A stretch of 57,256 bases of DNA from NCBI GenBank assembly GCA_937862885.1, contig CALMEE010000130.1:1-57256 (forward strand), given 5' to 3'. Origin of the DNA: an uncultured Planctomycetaceae bacterium (lineage in GTDB: Bacteria > Planctomycetota > Planctomycetia > Pirellulales > Pirellulaceae). Positions 9,453 through 19,244 of this stretch are shown piece after piece. The position numbers and the translations under genes were made by a program. The notes below the pieces were generated by a model. That model saw only the letters and a program-made list of their open reading frames with translations. It was not told where the DNA came from and searched no databases. Within the stretch, counting starts at the first letter, position 1. Every line of letters begins with the position of its first letter.

Positions 9453-11234
9453 ATGATTGATTTTCGAGTTATTTCCATCAACGTCTTTCGCTGCCTGTGC
9501 ATTGTCCTCCTTGTTCTGGCAGACGGAAACAGCACGTTTCGGAATCACTCGCCAGCAAACTGTCAGGAATCCAAGCCGACCAGCAAAGTCACAATTCCTG
9601 AGATTGAAATTCTGCAGCCAAGTGATTTAATCAAAATCGATGAGGCACTAGCGAGGGTGAGTGCATTGGGGGGTGAGCCTACGCCAAATTCGATTAGGCG
9701 AATATTGCAATCTCTGCTTCCTGATGATGAAACGGCCAAACAACGTGCCGAGACCGTGCATCGCCTCATCGAGTTGTTGGGCGACGATGATTATCGTGCC
9801 CGCGACCAAGCATTCGAACAGCTAATGGCGATTCCTCTGGTACCGATCGAGGTAATTGAGATTTGGAAGAGCATCGACGACCTTGAAGTGCGCTATCGTC
9901 TACAAGCCCTCTTGGATCAAATTGTTGAGCGACACAAGCAAGAATCTCTTACCGGGCTTTTGGAAGCGGTGTGCGTGTTGATTCGTGTCCATCGATTTCC
10001 TGGCTTTGCTAATGAGTTGTTAAAATTGGTTCCGATTATCGAGAAAGAAAAGCAGCTTGATGAAGATGTCTTCTATGAAATTCAAGCGGCAATCTTGCAA
10101 ACTGCGACCACGGAAGACGCGCAACTCGCTATTGCCAGCCTGCTTTCACGAAACGAAAACCAGCGGCGATTAGGTCTTGGGTTACTTTATCAAGTCGAAC
10201 CGGAGACTGCGCGCCATGAATGCCGACGTTTGTTGAACGATAAGTCTTTGAAGGTCCAGTACGAAGCAGCCTGCAAGCTGGCAGGAGATCTTGATCTCGA
10301 AGCCCTTTTGAAAATGGCAGATCTCATAAATTGTTCAGACCGAACGATTCGGGTTGACGCAGAGTTGGCCCTGCGCGCAATGACCGGTCAACATTTCGGA
10401 TTCGTAGGCGCCTCAGTCCCCGCGGATATTGCTGATGTAGCACGGCAATGGAAGAATTGGTTAACCGGGCCTGGTGAGACCGCTACTTTGGTTCCATTCG
10501 GCGAACGAACAGCACCTCCGCTCGGAAAAATCTTAATCGCCGATTACCGTAACAGCTTCGTGACTGAACATAACATGAATGGCGAAGTTAGCTGGAGTAT
10601 TCGCGTTGCCCATCCTCTTCAAGTGCAGGGGCTTTCGAATGGACATCGTCTCGTTTCGACGTATAAACCCGCCGCATTGATTGAATTTGACGAACAGGGA
10701 AATGAGGTTTGGCGAGTGAATTCAATTCCTGGAAACGCAATGGGTGTGCAGCGGTTAAGCAACGGCAACACGCTAGTTGCGACGGGGGGATATCGACACG
10801 TAATGGAATACAAACCTAATGGTAGTATTGCCTGGAAACGTCAATTTGATTCTCGCGTGAGCGATGCAAAAAGACTTTCGAATGGCAATACGTTGGTCAC
10901 GTTATTTGGAGCTCGCAAAATCATCGAGATTGACCCTAAAGGTGCTGTCACCTGGGAACTTTCTATCGATGGACAACCGATGAGTGCTACACGGGCCCCA
11001 AACGGCAACACCTGCGTCGCTCTACTGGATCCTTCGCGCGCCCAAATTTTTGATGCGAATGGTACAGTGGTTCACCAGTTCGAAACCGAATCCCCGTGCA
11101 CATTTGTGATGCAGATATTTGACGAAAAGTACCTTGTCGTCTGCAAGGGCAGCTATCATGTTCTTTCACCTGAATTCAAGCCAACGCTGGAGATACACAA
11201 TTTTGGTGAACTCTTTGGAGGTTACAGCTATTGA
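9453..11234 (+). CDS. HEAT-repeat plus beta-propeller fusion protein
   Basis: A 593-aa probably exported protein: residues about 1-36 form a hydrophobic signal-like segment. Residues about 70-340 are alpha-helical with HEAT-like units (for example LIELLGDDDYRARDQAFEQL and RRLGLGLLYQVEPETARHEC). Residues about 350-590 form a propeller of at least four blades. Each blade has an LSNGNTLVA-type strand followed by an EFDEQGNEVWR-type strand, as in arylsulfotransferase-like and PQQ-like repeats. No catalytic residue can be assigned. Both halves are protein-interaction folds, so a scaffold or binding role is likely. It follows another propeller gene by 155 bases on the same strand, possibly as a loose operon. 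Confidence 0.75.
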   Translation: MIDFRVISINVFRCLCIVLLVLADGNSTFRNHSPANCQESKPTSKVTIPEIEILQPSDLIKIDEALARVSALGGEPTPNSIRRILQSLLPDDETAKQRAETVHRLIELLGDDDYRARDQAFEQLMAIPLVPIEVIEIWKSIDDLEVRYRLQALLDQIVERHKQESLTGLLEAVCVLIRVHRFPGFANELLKLVPIIEKEKQLDEDVFYEIQAAILQTATTEDAQLAIASLLSRNENQRRLGLGLLYQVEPETARHECRRLLNDKSLKVQYEAACKLAGDLDLEALLKMADLINCSDRTIRVDAELALRAMTGQHFGFVGASVPADIADVARQWKNWLTGPGETATLVPFGERTAPPLGKILIADYRNSFVTEHNMNGEVSWSIRVAHPLQVQGLSNGHRLVSTYKPAALIEFDEQGNEVWRVNSIPGNAMGVQRLSNGNTLVATGGYRHVMEYKPNGSIAWKRQFDSRVSDAKRLSNGNTLVTLFGARKIIEIDPKGAVTWELSIDGQPMSATRAPNGNTCVALLDPSRAQIFDANGTVVHQFETESPCTFVMQIFDEKYLVVCKGSYHVLSPEFKPTLEIHNFGELFGGYSY

Positions 11235-11930
11235 ATCCTCGGTGTTTGCAATCCTTCCATGGAATGAGGCCTTAGTTTAACGCTGAATTTCTCGATATTC
11301 GCCAACCACAATCGCTTAACTCCATACCCCTCTCACGGCAAGGTTCACTTGACGCATACCGCAATGTCAATCAAATTGCATCGTCTCGATCAGCCATGCG
11401 GACAATTTGCACCGGACCGATTTGGCAAAATGTTGCCCACTCAAGTCTGATAGTCTGAGGCGATCACGTTCTTTGCTGGAAGCGGATAAGCGTCAAAAAC
11501 TGTGTCTGTCAGTGAACCTTTTGGCGGGGGCTTCTTGGACCGACAAGTTCGATTAACTGGTTTCCTTCATCGTCCGCCAAAACAACTGGTGCGGTAGCGA
11601 GGTCTCGGCAACTGGCAAAAACAGTCTTAAAAGAAAAGTCTTAAAAGAACAGGCGCTTCAAGCCAAAAAATGGGCTTTGCTTGGAATTTCGACGAAAGTT
11701 GGACGCTAGTTGATGTTTGGAATGCCGAAGCTACCTTAGATCGTATTGGCATCAGGTATGCATCACGTATTCAGTCAAATGCATTTCCTTACATGATCTT
11801 TGATGATGATTATGAAATATATGGATTATGGAATGCATGTCCTTTAATTTTTTCCGGCATTCAGCTTGAACTAAGACGTTAGAATATCGGCCTAGACAGA
11901 GTATCCATTACCAAAATGTTCGGTAGTGAC
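11235..11930. other. Intergenic region between convergent genes
   Basis: Nearly 700 bases with no recognised gene. A 70-codon frame at 11670-11882 has no ribosome binding site and no motif. A 14-base tandem duplication (AGTCTTAAAAGAA units at 11623-11636 and 11637-11650) is the only clear structure. No strong terminator is visible for either flanking gene. Confidence 0.45.
11623..11650. repeat. 14-base tandem duplication
   Basis: Two adjacent copies of AGTCTTAAAAGAA(A/C) with a 14-base period in a non-coding region. No function is apparent; it is probably a replication slippage product. Confidence 0.6.
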
Positions 11931-13232
11931 TTATGATTCGATATCGTCGAGGTTGAGCCCAAACCATTTGGTTACATTAAGAGCGCTGACAACGCCTCCT
12001 TCGTGGATACCGTTGGTCCACCCAGCACCGCAAAAGTGCAATCGATCGCGACCGCTGATCTCATGATGTCGTGCTTGAGCCTGTAAGGAACTTTTCGTGA
12101 ACATGGGAGTTGAGAAGGGGATTCGCCTGTATTCATGGGACAACGGTGGCGAATCAGGAAACTGATACCACATGTATATCGGCGTGGCTAACGGCAGACG
12201 GCACAGATTGTTGATGTCCGCAAAACCGACACGGAACAAAAACTCCCGCCCCTGCTCCATACTTTGCTGTGTGACATCCGTTGCTGCAAACATTGCTGGG
12301 TTTCCTGCCGTCCAACGCCTAATGGCGGCCGTGTCGCCAGTTACCACAATCACATGACTTTGGCTGCTGAACGCGCCCAAGATTTCGCTCTCTTCGTTGG
12401 TTGGTTTGGCAATCATCTGCAGTGCAGAATGGGCGGGGATCGCGAATACGACATGATCAAAAGTTTCCTCGGTCCCATTGGCGTGAACCGTAACGGTCGA
12501 ACCGCTGCGATCGACCCGCTCCACTGTGGACCCTGGCCGAATTCGGTTTCCCAGCGGTGCCGCGAGTGCTTGCAGATATCGCCTAACTGAGCCAGGAATG
12601 TGATGCCATTTGCCGTGCGGAAAAGACGGCAGAAATCCCAGTGTCATCAGACTCTGAGCTACAAAAGCCATCGGCAATTCCCCAACCCCGCGTTGATTGA
12701 GTGTCCAAATCGAACCACAGATGAAACTCAAAAATACACGAAAAGTTTCCGAATATTTCTCTTCCGCGAAATGCTCTGCAATCGTGACGGTAGAGTTCCC
12801 TTTGGGGCTCAACGAACGATGAGCACACCGGTAAAAACGAAAACCGTCTCTGACGAACCAGCGCTGATCTTGGGAAAACATCGATTGTGCCACTGTTTTC
12901 CAAGGAGCGTTTAGATCGAAATGGTAGCGACGCTCATCGGGAATTGACAGGATTTCTAGGCTGGTTTTGGATACTTCGGTGGGGATTCCCAGACGCCGCA
13001 AAAGGTGCAGAAATCGCGGGTATCCGCTCGTGTAAAACATACACACGCCTGCGTCAACGCTCACACGTTCGCCGCCGTTTTCGACCTCGATCGTCTGTGC
13101 GTGTCCACCAATGTTCTCTGATGATTCAAAGACTGTTACTTCATGATCACGGTCGAGAATTCTGGCTACGGTAAGTCCTGAGATTCCCGCACCAATTATC
13201 GCTATTCGTAGTTTCGTCGAACTTGGCACCAT
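11931..13232 (-). CDS. FAD-dependent oxidoreductase, amine-oxidase/desaturase-like
   Basis: A flavoprotein of the NAD(P)-binding Rossmann/amine-oxidase superfamily (COG2907 type). Residues 12-25 hold the dinucleotide-binding motif GAGISGLTVARIL. Next come the ESSENIGGHAQT segment (the FAD ribose-binding Glu and the GG doublet) and, at the C-terminus, FCGAGWTNGIHEGGVVSALNV, the second FAD-contact motif with its GIHEGGV signature. Relatives are often found near cyclopropane fatty acid synthases and DUF1365 genes, but no such partner occurs here. The substrate is unknown. The length of 433 aa is normal, and the gene stands alone between two long gaps. Confidence 0.85.
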   Translation of the reverse strand: MVPSSTKLRIAIIGAGISGLTVARILDRDHEVTVFESSENIGGHAQTIEVENGGERVSVDAGVCMFYTSGYPRFLHLLRRLGIPTEVSKTSLEILSIPDERRYHFDLNAPWKTVAQSMFSQDQRWFVRDGFRFYRCAHRSLSPKGNSTVTIAEHFAEEKYSETFRVFLSFICGSIWTLNQRGVGELPMAFVAQSLMTLGFLPSFPHGKWHHIPGSVRRYLQALAAPLGNRIRPGSTVERVDRSGSTVTVHANGTEETFDHVVFAIPAHSALQMIAKPTNEESEILGAFSSQSHVIVVTGDTAAIRRWTAGNPAMFAATDVTQQSMEQGREFLFRVGFADINNLCRLPLATPIYMWYQFPDSPPLSHEYRRIPFSTPMFTKSSLQAQARHHEISGRDRLHFCGAGWTNGIHEGGVVSALNVTKWFGLNLDDIES

Positions 13233-13847
13233 GCCTCACTTTCTCGTGGTTTGTGGTAAACAACCATTCTGAATTAGCAACTTGATTTGATGAATTTACG
13301 CAAGTTTATATGGCGACAATCCTGAATTCAAGAGACGCGAGGATAACCTGATCCCTTGTAGTTGCTTACAACCTTGCACGAACAGATGCGTAAAACGTGA
13401 AAAATCGTAAGAAACCACGCACACAATCATAAAACAAACCTTTTACCTTCTACATTTGTTCCGTTTTGGGCACGTGGAGCGGCTAGGGCTAGTTGGCGCC
13501 AAAGATTAGCTCAACGTGAAATCCCGAAACGGCGCGGTTAAATTAAGAACCGGTGAGCCAACAGCACACCACGCATGGATGATGCGCGACACTTGAAGTC
13601 TGTCCTTTTACTGAATTTTGCCTTTGTCCTGTATTTGCTTTTTACTGTGTCTGTGCCGTGGTTTTCTTCTCCAATCGTTACAGAGTTGCGGGTGATAGCA
13701 GTATTGGTCGGGTTTTAGCGATTGTCACGACTGTAAAGCGATAGATGCAGATGAATTCGATTTATCGTCAGCCGCGGACATTTCAGCGCTCAAGGATTTT
13801 TTGCGCGTAAGACGAAAACTGGAATAACAAGATTTTTCATATCGAGA
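13233..13847. other. Divergent intergenic region
   Basis: About 600 bases between the oxidoreductase and the porin gene, expected to hold both promoters. The only candidate coding element is a 47-codon hydrophobic frame at 13575-13718, listed separately. No RNA gene is recognisable. Confidence 0.45.
13575..13718 (+). CDS. Possible 47-aa membrane peptide
   Basis: An ATG-started frame of 47 codons with a central hydrophobic helix (SVLLLNFAFVLYLLFTVSV) followed by a polar joint and a second hydrophobic end (VIAVLVGF), ending in TAG. It could be a small membrane protein upstream of the porin. There is no obvious Shine-Dalgarno, and such frames arise by chance in T-rich DNA. Confidence 0.2.
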   Translation: MDDARHLKSVLLLNFAFVLYLLFTVSVPWFSSPIVTELRVIAVLVGF

Positions 13848-15452
13848 ATGAGAATCCCTACAATGAAAATCACGCGCAGCACATTAGGTTTTGTACTGGT
13901 TCTATTGGTAGTCGGTACGGTTGCCGCTCAATCAAATGACCCAATTGATCCGTTGGCCGAATCTCCATTAAAGAGAATTGGTACGATGCCCACTTCAGTT
14001 GGCAACAGTACAGAGGTGGATACACGATTCTTTCAGACCGGATATTTCGACAATAAGATTCGCCAAGACGTGCAAGCTGACAGGCCCATACTTGATGAAG
14101 CAGCAATTTCGGAGCAATTAAAACAACTTCATGCGGAGATTCAAGCATTAAAAGCGAGTAGCCATGCCGCGACCCAGGCCGAAGCAATAAGTGATTTGCA
14201 CGAAGAGATAACCCGCCAGGGAGACCAACTAAACTTCATTGACAAATCGCTCGACTCATTTGTGATGCGAGGGCATCATGGCCAGACAATGCGACTGTTT
14301 GGTCGCTTGCATTACGACTATTGGGCTTTTCCACGAATCGAAGATCGCCTTGTTCCGCTTGCCGGTGATCCGCAAGACCGATTTATGTTTCGGCGGATGC
14401 GGCTGGGTGTTCAAGGCGATATTCGCGACAATATGTTTTATCGCCTTGAATTGGAACTCGTCGATCAATTGGAACGTCGAGGTTTCATGCCCATTTCGTA
14501 CCGAGATGCGTTTATCGGGTTTCGAGACTTGCCGTTGTTCAATACGCTGATCATTGGTAATCAGAAGCGGCCCTATGGTCTCGATACATGGACCGATAGC
14601 AACCAGAGCATCTTTATGGAACGTTCATTTGCGACCGAAGCATTCAATCCTTACTATCGCAGGCTGGGCATAAGCAGTATGGGCTACAGCGACGACTTGA
14701 GGCAAAACTGGCAATATGGTCTTTACAATTACCAACTTACTCAATTTGACGGCGGGCACTTCGGCGATCACTACCAACCAGAATTCGCTGGACGATTTGC
14801 GATGACACCCTGGTATGACGATTGTTCTGGCGGACGCGGGTATGCCCATGTCGCAGTCGTCGGATCCGTTGCATTCCCGGATGGGCGAGGTGCAAACAAC
14901 GGCGCGAACTATTTTAGTAGGCCCGAGGCTCAGACAGACAATTTTTGGTTTAACACTGGTCAAATTGCAAATGCCAATCGAGTTGACTTGGCAGGCTTTG
15001 AGGCGGTATTTAACGCTGGGCCGTTCCAAATAGGCGGTGAATACCAGGTGGTCCGCGTGCTCCGTAACGGCACGCCAAATAACGTGAATATGCATGGCGG
15101 ATACGTCTATGCTTCGTACTTTTTAACCGGCGAACATATTCCATGGGATCGCCGAATGGGGAGGTTGGGTCGTGTGCAGCCATTTGAGAATTTCTGGCGC
15201 GTACGCGATTGTAACTGCATGACGCAATCTGGACTTGGAGCATGGCAGGTTGCGGCACGATTGTCGCATGGTGACCTTATCGACGAAGACATCTTTGGTG
15301 GCGAGGGCACGGCATTGACGTTGGGACTCAATTGGTATTGGAATCCGTACGCACGTATGCAGTTCAACTACATATTCGGAAACATTATCTCGAATCCGCA
15401 GGTTGCTGGAGATTATCAGGCATTGGGCGTGCGTTTCATGGTTGACTTCTAA
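13848..15452 (+). CDS. Outer-membrane porin, OprP/OprO-like
   Basis: A secreted beta-barrel protein. The N-terminus is a signal peptide (hydrophobic core FVLVLLVVGTVAA). A short helical, coiled-coil-like segment follows (residues about 78-125), then a long beta-rich region typical of phosphate-selective porin O/P barrels: MFRRMRLGVQGDIRDNMFYRLELEL, FIGFRDLPLFNTLIIGNQKRPYGLD, and a C-terminal strand ending ALGVRFMVDF with a terminal Phe, the usual outer-membrane insertion signal. The substrate cannot be deduced; planctomycete members are widespread and need not be phosphate-specific. A second ATG at 13863 is an alternative start. Having both a periplasmic helix and a barrel fits an outer membrane in this organism. 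Confidence 0.85.
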   Translation: MRIPTMKITRSTLGFVLVLLVVGTVAAQSNDPIDPLAESPLKRIGTMPTSVGNSTEVDTRFFQTGYFDNKIRQDVQADRPILDEAAISEQLKQLHAEIQALKASSHAATQAEAISDLHEEITRQGDQLNFIDKSLDSFVMRGHHGQTMRLFGRLHYDYWAFPRIEDRLVPLAGDPQDRFMFRRMRLGVQGDIRDNMFYRLELELVDQLERRGFMPISYRDAFIGFRDLPLFNTLIIGNQKRPYGLDTWTDSNQSIFMERSFATEAFNPYYRRLGISSMGYSDDLRQNWQYGLYNYQLTQFDGGHFGDHYQPEFAGRFAMTPWYDDCSGGRGYAHVAVVGSVAFPDGRGANNGANYFSRPEAQTDNFWFNTGQIANANRVDLAGFEAVFNAGPFQIGGEYQVVRVLRNGTPNNVNMHGGYVYASYFLTGEHIPWDRRMGRLGRVQPFENFWRVRDCNCMTQSGLGAWQVAARLSHGDLIDEDIFGGEGTALTLGLNWYWNPYARMQFNYIFGNIISNPQVAGDYQALGVRFMVDF

Positions 15453-15680
15453 GCCATACACCAAACCGTATTGGCCAGGGCGTTTGTGAATAAAGCTGGC
15501 TTTGTCTTAGCGAACGAACCGATGTTCGGCCGGAGACCTGTATTCAGTTTTTTGGTGTAGGTGCCACAGAAAAAATTCAATATTGATTAGGGAAACGTCG
15601 TTTAAGGGGTTGATGAAGTACTTTTATACTCCGACGTCAAATCGTCGGGTTGGTATTCTTGGAATACACGATCCCAATTC

Positions 15681-15687
15681 AAGGAGG
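15681..15687 (+). promoter_or_regulatory. Strong Shine-Dalgarno fixing a GTG start
   Basis: AAGGAGG lies six bases before the GTG at 15694. It is the best ribosome binding site noticed in the window and indicates that translation starts at this GTG rather than at in-frame codons up to 111 bases upstream. Confidence 0.8.
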
Positions 15688-15693
15688 ACTAAA

Positions 15694-16272
15694 GTGTCGA
15701 ATATTCAAGTTTGTTTTATGCATATGCTGAAACTTGCGATTTTGTCATCCACAGGCGTGCTGTGCGCTGTTGTGATGCCGGGAGGCACAGCTTTTGCCCA
15801 AGGTGATTCCATTTTTCGACGTAATTCATGTTCTCGCTGTTCCCAATGCGATGAAGAACGTTGTGAACTATGTGTCGTTAAGGCCATGGAAACTAGATAT
15901 TGCTATGACGTTGATCACAAAACAATATGTGTTCCGAAAGTCAAACTTCCATGGCAAAATTGTTGCGAGCAACCAACTGCTGAAACCAAGCAGATAAAAG
16001 TCCTGAATCACAAACACATCAAGAATCCGATTTGCATTTGTAAATGGAAAGTGGTTGCTCCAGAACCACCGCAATTTGAAGATGCGAACATTTATTCTGG
16101 TGAATCCGATCACGTGGTTCCTTATGAGAACTTACCGAAGAATCACCATGTGCCCGCTCCTCAATCGCAATCTCTGAGACAGGTTCCAAATCCGCCGACA
16201 GCGGAGAACGCGAAAAGCTCAACTTCGCATAACGACTATTTCGCGCCAGTCAAATTTGGTCGCAACCGATAG
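15694..16272 (+). CDS. Cys-rich secreted protein of unknown function
   Basis: A 192-aa protein started from GTG behind a perfect AAGGAGG. A signal peptide (MLKLAILSSTGVLCAVVMPGGTAFA) is followed by a mature part whose first 80 residues are rich in cysteine: CSRCSQC, ERCELC, a YCYD segment, and CCEQ, then CICKW near residue 110. The C-terminal third is Pro/Asn/Ser-rich and probably unstructured. The paired CxxC motifs suggest metal binding or disulfide bonding outside the cytoplasm. I do not recognise the family. It follows the porin gene by 240 bases on the same strand and is closed by a strong hairpin terminator. Confidence 0.7.
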   Translation: MSNIQVCFMHMLKLAILSSTGVLCAVVMPGGTAFAQGDSIFRRNSCSRCSQCDEERCELCVVKAMETRYCYDVDHKTICVPKVKLPWQNCCEQPTAETKQIKVLNHKHIKNPICICKWKVVAPEPPQFEDANIYSGESDHVVPYENLPKNHHVPAPQSQSLRQVPNPPTAENAKSSTSHNDYFAPVKFGRNR

Positions 16273-16340
16273 TCGGTGACAAAAGGGACAGCGAGCAAGT
16301 AGCCGAAGGCCGCACAAAATCCGTCTATCCATAATTGCCA

Positions 16341-16369
16341 AAAGCCATCTTCGCATTGAAGATGGCTTT
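16341..16369. terminator. Perfect 12-bp hairpin, bidirectional terminator
   Basis: AAAGCCATCTTC and GAAGATGGCTTT form an uninterrupted 12-bp stem around a five-base loop (GCATT). It lies between two convergent genes (plus-strand stop at 16272, minus-strand stop at 16414). The stem has A residues on one side and T residues on the other, so it can act for both strands. Confidence 0.85.
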
Positions 16370-16413
16370 CGCGTTATAGCATCACTACCTGTATTCAGGC
16401 GTTCAATTTGTGG

Positions 16414-19158
16414 CTACGCAGGTGTGACCAGCCTACCGAAAATCGTTGGCGCGCTATCGAAATCGATATTGAATCTTGAACCTCCAGCGGTTGTAAGCGC
16501 CCAGATTCGGGTTAGGTCAACATCGATTCCGAAGATGTTGAGTGTTTCAATACGCGAACGTCCCCAAGCTTGGTCTTTAATTGTGATACGGGAACTTGTG
16601 TATTCCCCGTTGATCGTGAAGTCAATCATCAAATCTCGACCCAAGCGACGGAATAGAACATCTTCGGCAAGATCGTTCAAACGCATGGTTTCAGAACGTT
16701 CAATCAAAATTCGATCGCGCCCAGCCATCTGTTCTTCATCAATTACATTGTATCCATCCGCTAAGCCGAACACATAAGTGTCGTCGCCAGCACCGCCGTA
16801 GAGGAAATCGTTGCCGCCAAAGCCGCGAATCGTGTCGTTGCCGCTTCCGGTGCGAATGATGTTAGACGCCTCGTTGCCACGAACGTTCATGTTTCCATTT
16901 CCGGTGATGATATTTTCAATAACCGTGCCATAGGTAATACCGATCCGCGCCGTACCGGCAAACGTTTGTACCGAACTGACTTCACCTTCCACGATGGTTA
17001 CAGTGCCATTACCATTCGATGCGGAAAGATCAAGCGTGTCGATCCCTCCCGTATCGTAAATGTGGTCAACGAAATTGAAGCTACCAAAGTACGCGAAATC
17101 GTACACGGTGTTTCCATTATTGAAATTAGGATTCGCGCCGTAAAGCTGCTGGAGGTTATAGATATCCCACAAGCCAAAACTGCGAGCCACGCCACCATTG
17201 TATCCAGGAGGTGCCTGACCACGAGGATCTGGACCGCGAGAAAGTCCAAACGCCGAATCGTTGGTTGCCGGACCTCCGACGCCAACGGCGGACAAAATCT
17301 CTCTGGCAACCATTGTCCCATTAACGGTGTCAATACCCCAGTTGCCTCCGCCAGCTAACGTGACTGCCGGTGCGAATGGAGAAACATGAGTAATCCAAAT
17401 ATCTCCCCCCTCTTGATTGGAAATTGGGTCGGAATGGTCCGTAGGCGGGAAGCTGAAGGCCAAAGGCAACGGTTGATCAAAGTTATTCGGAACCCAACCG
17501 TGAATTCGAATTAAGCCATGCTCGGTTCCCGTTAACGGGTCGACATAGCTGTCAGGCACTTCAACGAAGAATGTATTTGCCACCAGTTCATTAAGGCGTT
17601 GGAATTGACGGCGAAATGCCATTCTTCCTTCAAAAGAAATCGGCAAGAATTCAGCTTGTTGTACGCCACCAGTATCCCGATCATCTTGGCGGAAGAAGCC
17701 AGCAAAACTGAAAGTAACAATGTTCCCAACTGGTGGAGTGAAGTTGTTCCACGACGTCCCGGCGGTTAACCAACCAGTGTTGGTCTGAAAAATCAATCGT
17801 GTCCAATCACTCCAGTACTGGCCATTGAATCCTCGAACCAAGATGTCATCTCGACCTGTTTGGAATCCACCACGCAGGCGTACCTGACTAAATTCTGAAG
17901 GCGTCAACGTGCGAATAAAGTTATCCGAAATGCTACCTGGATTTTGAGGCGTCGGATTCAAACGCATATCACCCGACAATTGGCCACCTGGTTGCAACTG
18001 CGGACCAAAATTGGCACGACGGTCGATGACTTGATAGCGGACAAATGATGGAACAGAGGGAATGTAATCGAAGTAGTCTGCAAGTCTGAATTCATCAAAA
18101 TGGCTGTCGGCCACGACGATGCCTAAACCATCAACTGTTTGAGCAACAATTTGCGGTTTCCGATCCGAAAGCACAGTAACTGTAGCAATCGGACTCCAAA
18201 ATTTACCGTCAAAGGCTTGAATGCGAAACTGATCACTACGCGCCGTTGTTGCGGTCCAAATGACCGAGTTGCGAAATTGTTCCGGCGTCAGTTCAATCCA
18301 AGTCTTGTCGGGTTGCACCACTCCTTCGACCTCCAGGTATGCCGAACCTGGAGCGATGCTCGTATCAAATACTCGGTAGCGTTTAATCGAATTGCCATCA
18401 GCATCAGAAACGTTAACGAACTCTTTTAGGCTTCTGAAAACACTTGATGGCAACCTAAACGTTCTTTCTTCGACCAGAGGGCGCTCAAGATTAGGACGTG
18501 TTGTCGCAACGAAAGAGTGATTGAGGCTCCAATTCAATCCATCTCGGGCCATCACGTCGATGATTTCAGTTCCACCGGCCAGTGAGCCAACATAGCGTAA
18601 TTTTGGCAAATCCTTTGCCAACACCAGATTCCATTGATTTTCATTCAGCTTAACGCCATTCAATTCGAAATAGCCGTCTCCAATACCACGATCCCTGAAC
18701 AAATAGCGATCGATGGGGTGGCCGTCTGGGTCGGAGGCGTTGATCCAAGCCGAAACGTTAAAAATCTTTTCGTACGCAACGACTTGAAATGGGAACGACG
18801 TGACTACCGGGCGATTAACGTTTGGTCGAGCGGTGTAGATGAAGAATTCAATCCAGGTGCTCCAGGCTTGGCCGTCAAACACACGGGCTCGGATCGTCTC
18901 ACGACCGATCTGACTGCCGGCAACATATTCCAGCGATGCCAAATCTTGATTGGTCATTGTGATAATCGTATTCGCATCCCGCCGAACACCATTGACACGA
19001 AAGAAACCCGATTCGTCGCCACCGTAGCTGTCGACGAATTGCCAACGCGTTATCGGATCATTTTCCGCATCTGATGTTGTAACCAGATTCAGCCCGTTAA
19101 TTGTACCTCCTAACAAAACAGTCAAATCCTGCACGTTTACGACGGGGGGAGTATTCAT
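16414..19158 (-). CDS. RTX protein with a degenerate M10 peptidase domain
   Basis: A 914-aa paralogue of the gene just upstream (19245-21995), with the same architecture. There are about four N-terminal repeats of roughly 95 residues, each carrying a D-DG-PI-RY motif and an AFDG-WS motif. A serralysin-like domain follows, then RTX nonapeptides (GSGNDTIRGFGGNDFLYGGAGDDTYVFG type) that bind calcium, and a conserved C-terminal region. The zinc site is lost: the segment matching HELGHALGLKHP reads REILSAVGVGGP (17269-17313), so all three zinc His residues are absent, and the Met-turn segment is also missing. It is therefore likely a non-catalytic, secreted binding or structural protein. There is no Sec signal, and the RTX repeats suggest type I secretion, although no transporter is in the window. 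AAGG precedes the ATG. Confidence 0.8.
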   Translation of the reverse strand: MNTPPVVNVQDLTVLLGGTINGLNLVTTSDAENDPITRWQFVDSYGGDESGFFRVNGVRRDANTIITMTNQDLASLEYVAGSQIGRETIRARVFDGQAWSTWIEFFIYTARPNVNRPVVTSFPFQVVAYEKIFNVSAWINASDPDGHPIDRYLFRDRGIGDGYFELNGVKLNENQWNLVLAKDLPKLRYVGSLAGGTEIIDVMARDGLNWSLNHSFVATTRPNLERPLVEERTFRLPSSVFRSLKEFVNVSDADGNSIKRYRVFDTSIAPGSAYLEVEGVVQPDKTWIELTPEQFRNSVIWTATTARSDQFRIQAFDGKFWSPIATVTVLSDRKPQIVAQTVDGLGIVVADSHFDEFRLADYFDYIPSVPSFVRYQVIDRRANFGPQLQPGGQLSGDMRLNPTPQNPGSISDNFIRTLTPSEFSQVRLRGGFQTGRDDILVRGFNGQYWSDWTRLIFQTNTGWLTAGTSWNNFTPPVGNIVTFSFAGFFRQDDRDTGGVQQAEFLPISFEGRMAFRRQFQRLNELVANTFFVEVPDSYVDPLTGTEHGLIRIHGWVPNNFDQPLPLAFSFPPTDHSDPISNQEGGDIWITHVSPFAPAVTLAGGGNWGIDTVNGTMVAREILSAVGVGGPATNDSAFGLSRGPDPRGQAPPGYNGGVARSFGLWDIYNLQQLYGANPNFNNGNTVYDFAYFGSFNFVDHIYDTGGIDTLDLSASNGNGTVTIVEGEVSSVQTFAGTARIGITYGTVIENIITGNGNMNVRGNEASNIIRTGSGNDTIRGFGGNDFLYGGAGDDTYVFGLADGYNVIDEEQMAGRDRILIERSETMRLNDLAEDVLFRRLGRDLMIDFTINGEYTSSRITIKDQAWGRSRIETLNIFGIDVDLTRIWALTTAGGSRFNIDFDSAPTIFGRLVTPA

Positions 19159-19244
19159 AACTGGTTACCTTATTGAATATCCTATAAAAGTATTAGTCTT
19201 GTTGAGCGCTGGAGTACGCTCCACGTCCACTGAATGAATCACAT

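Noticed and set aside
11670..11882. 70-codon plus-strand frame between convergent genes
   Set aside because: No Shine-Dalgarno, no homology signal by eye, and AT-rich flanks.
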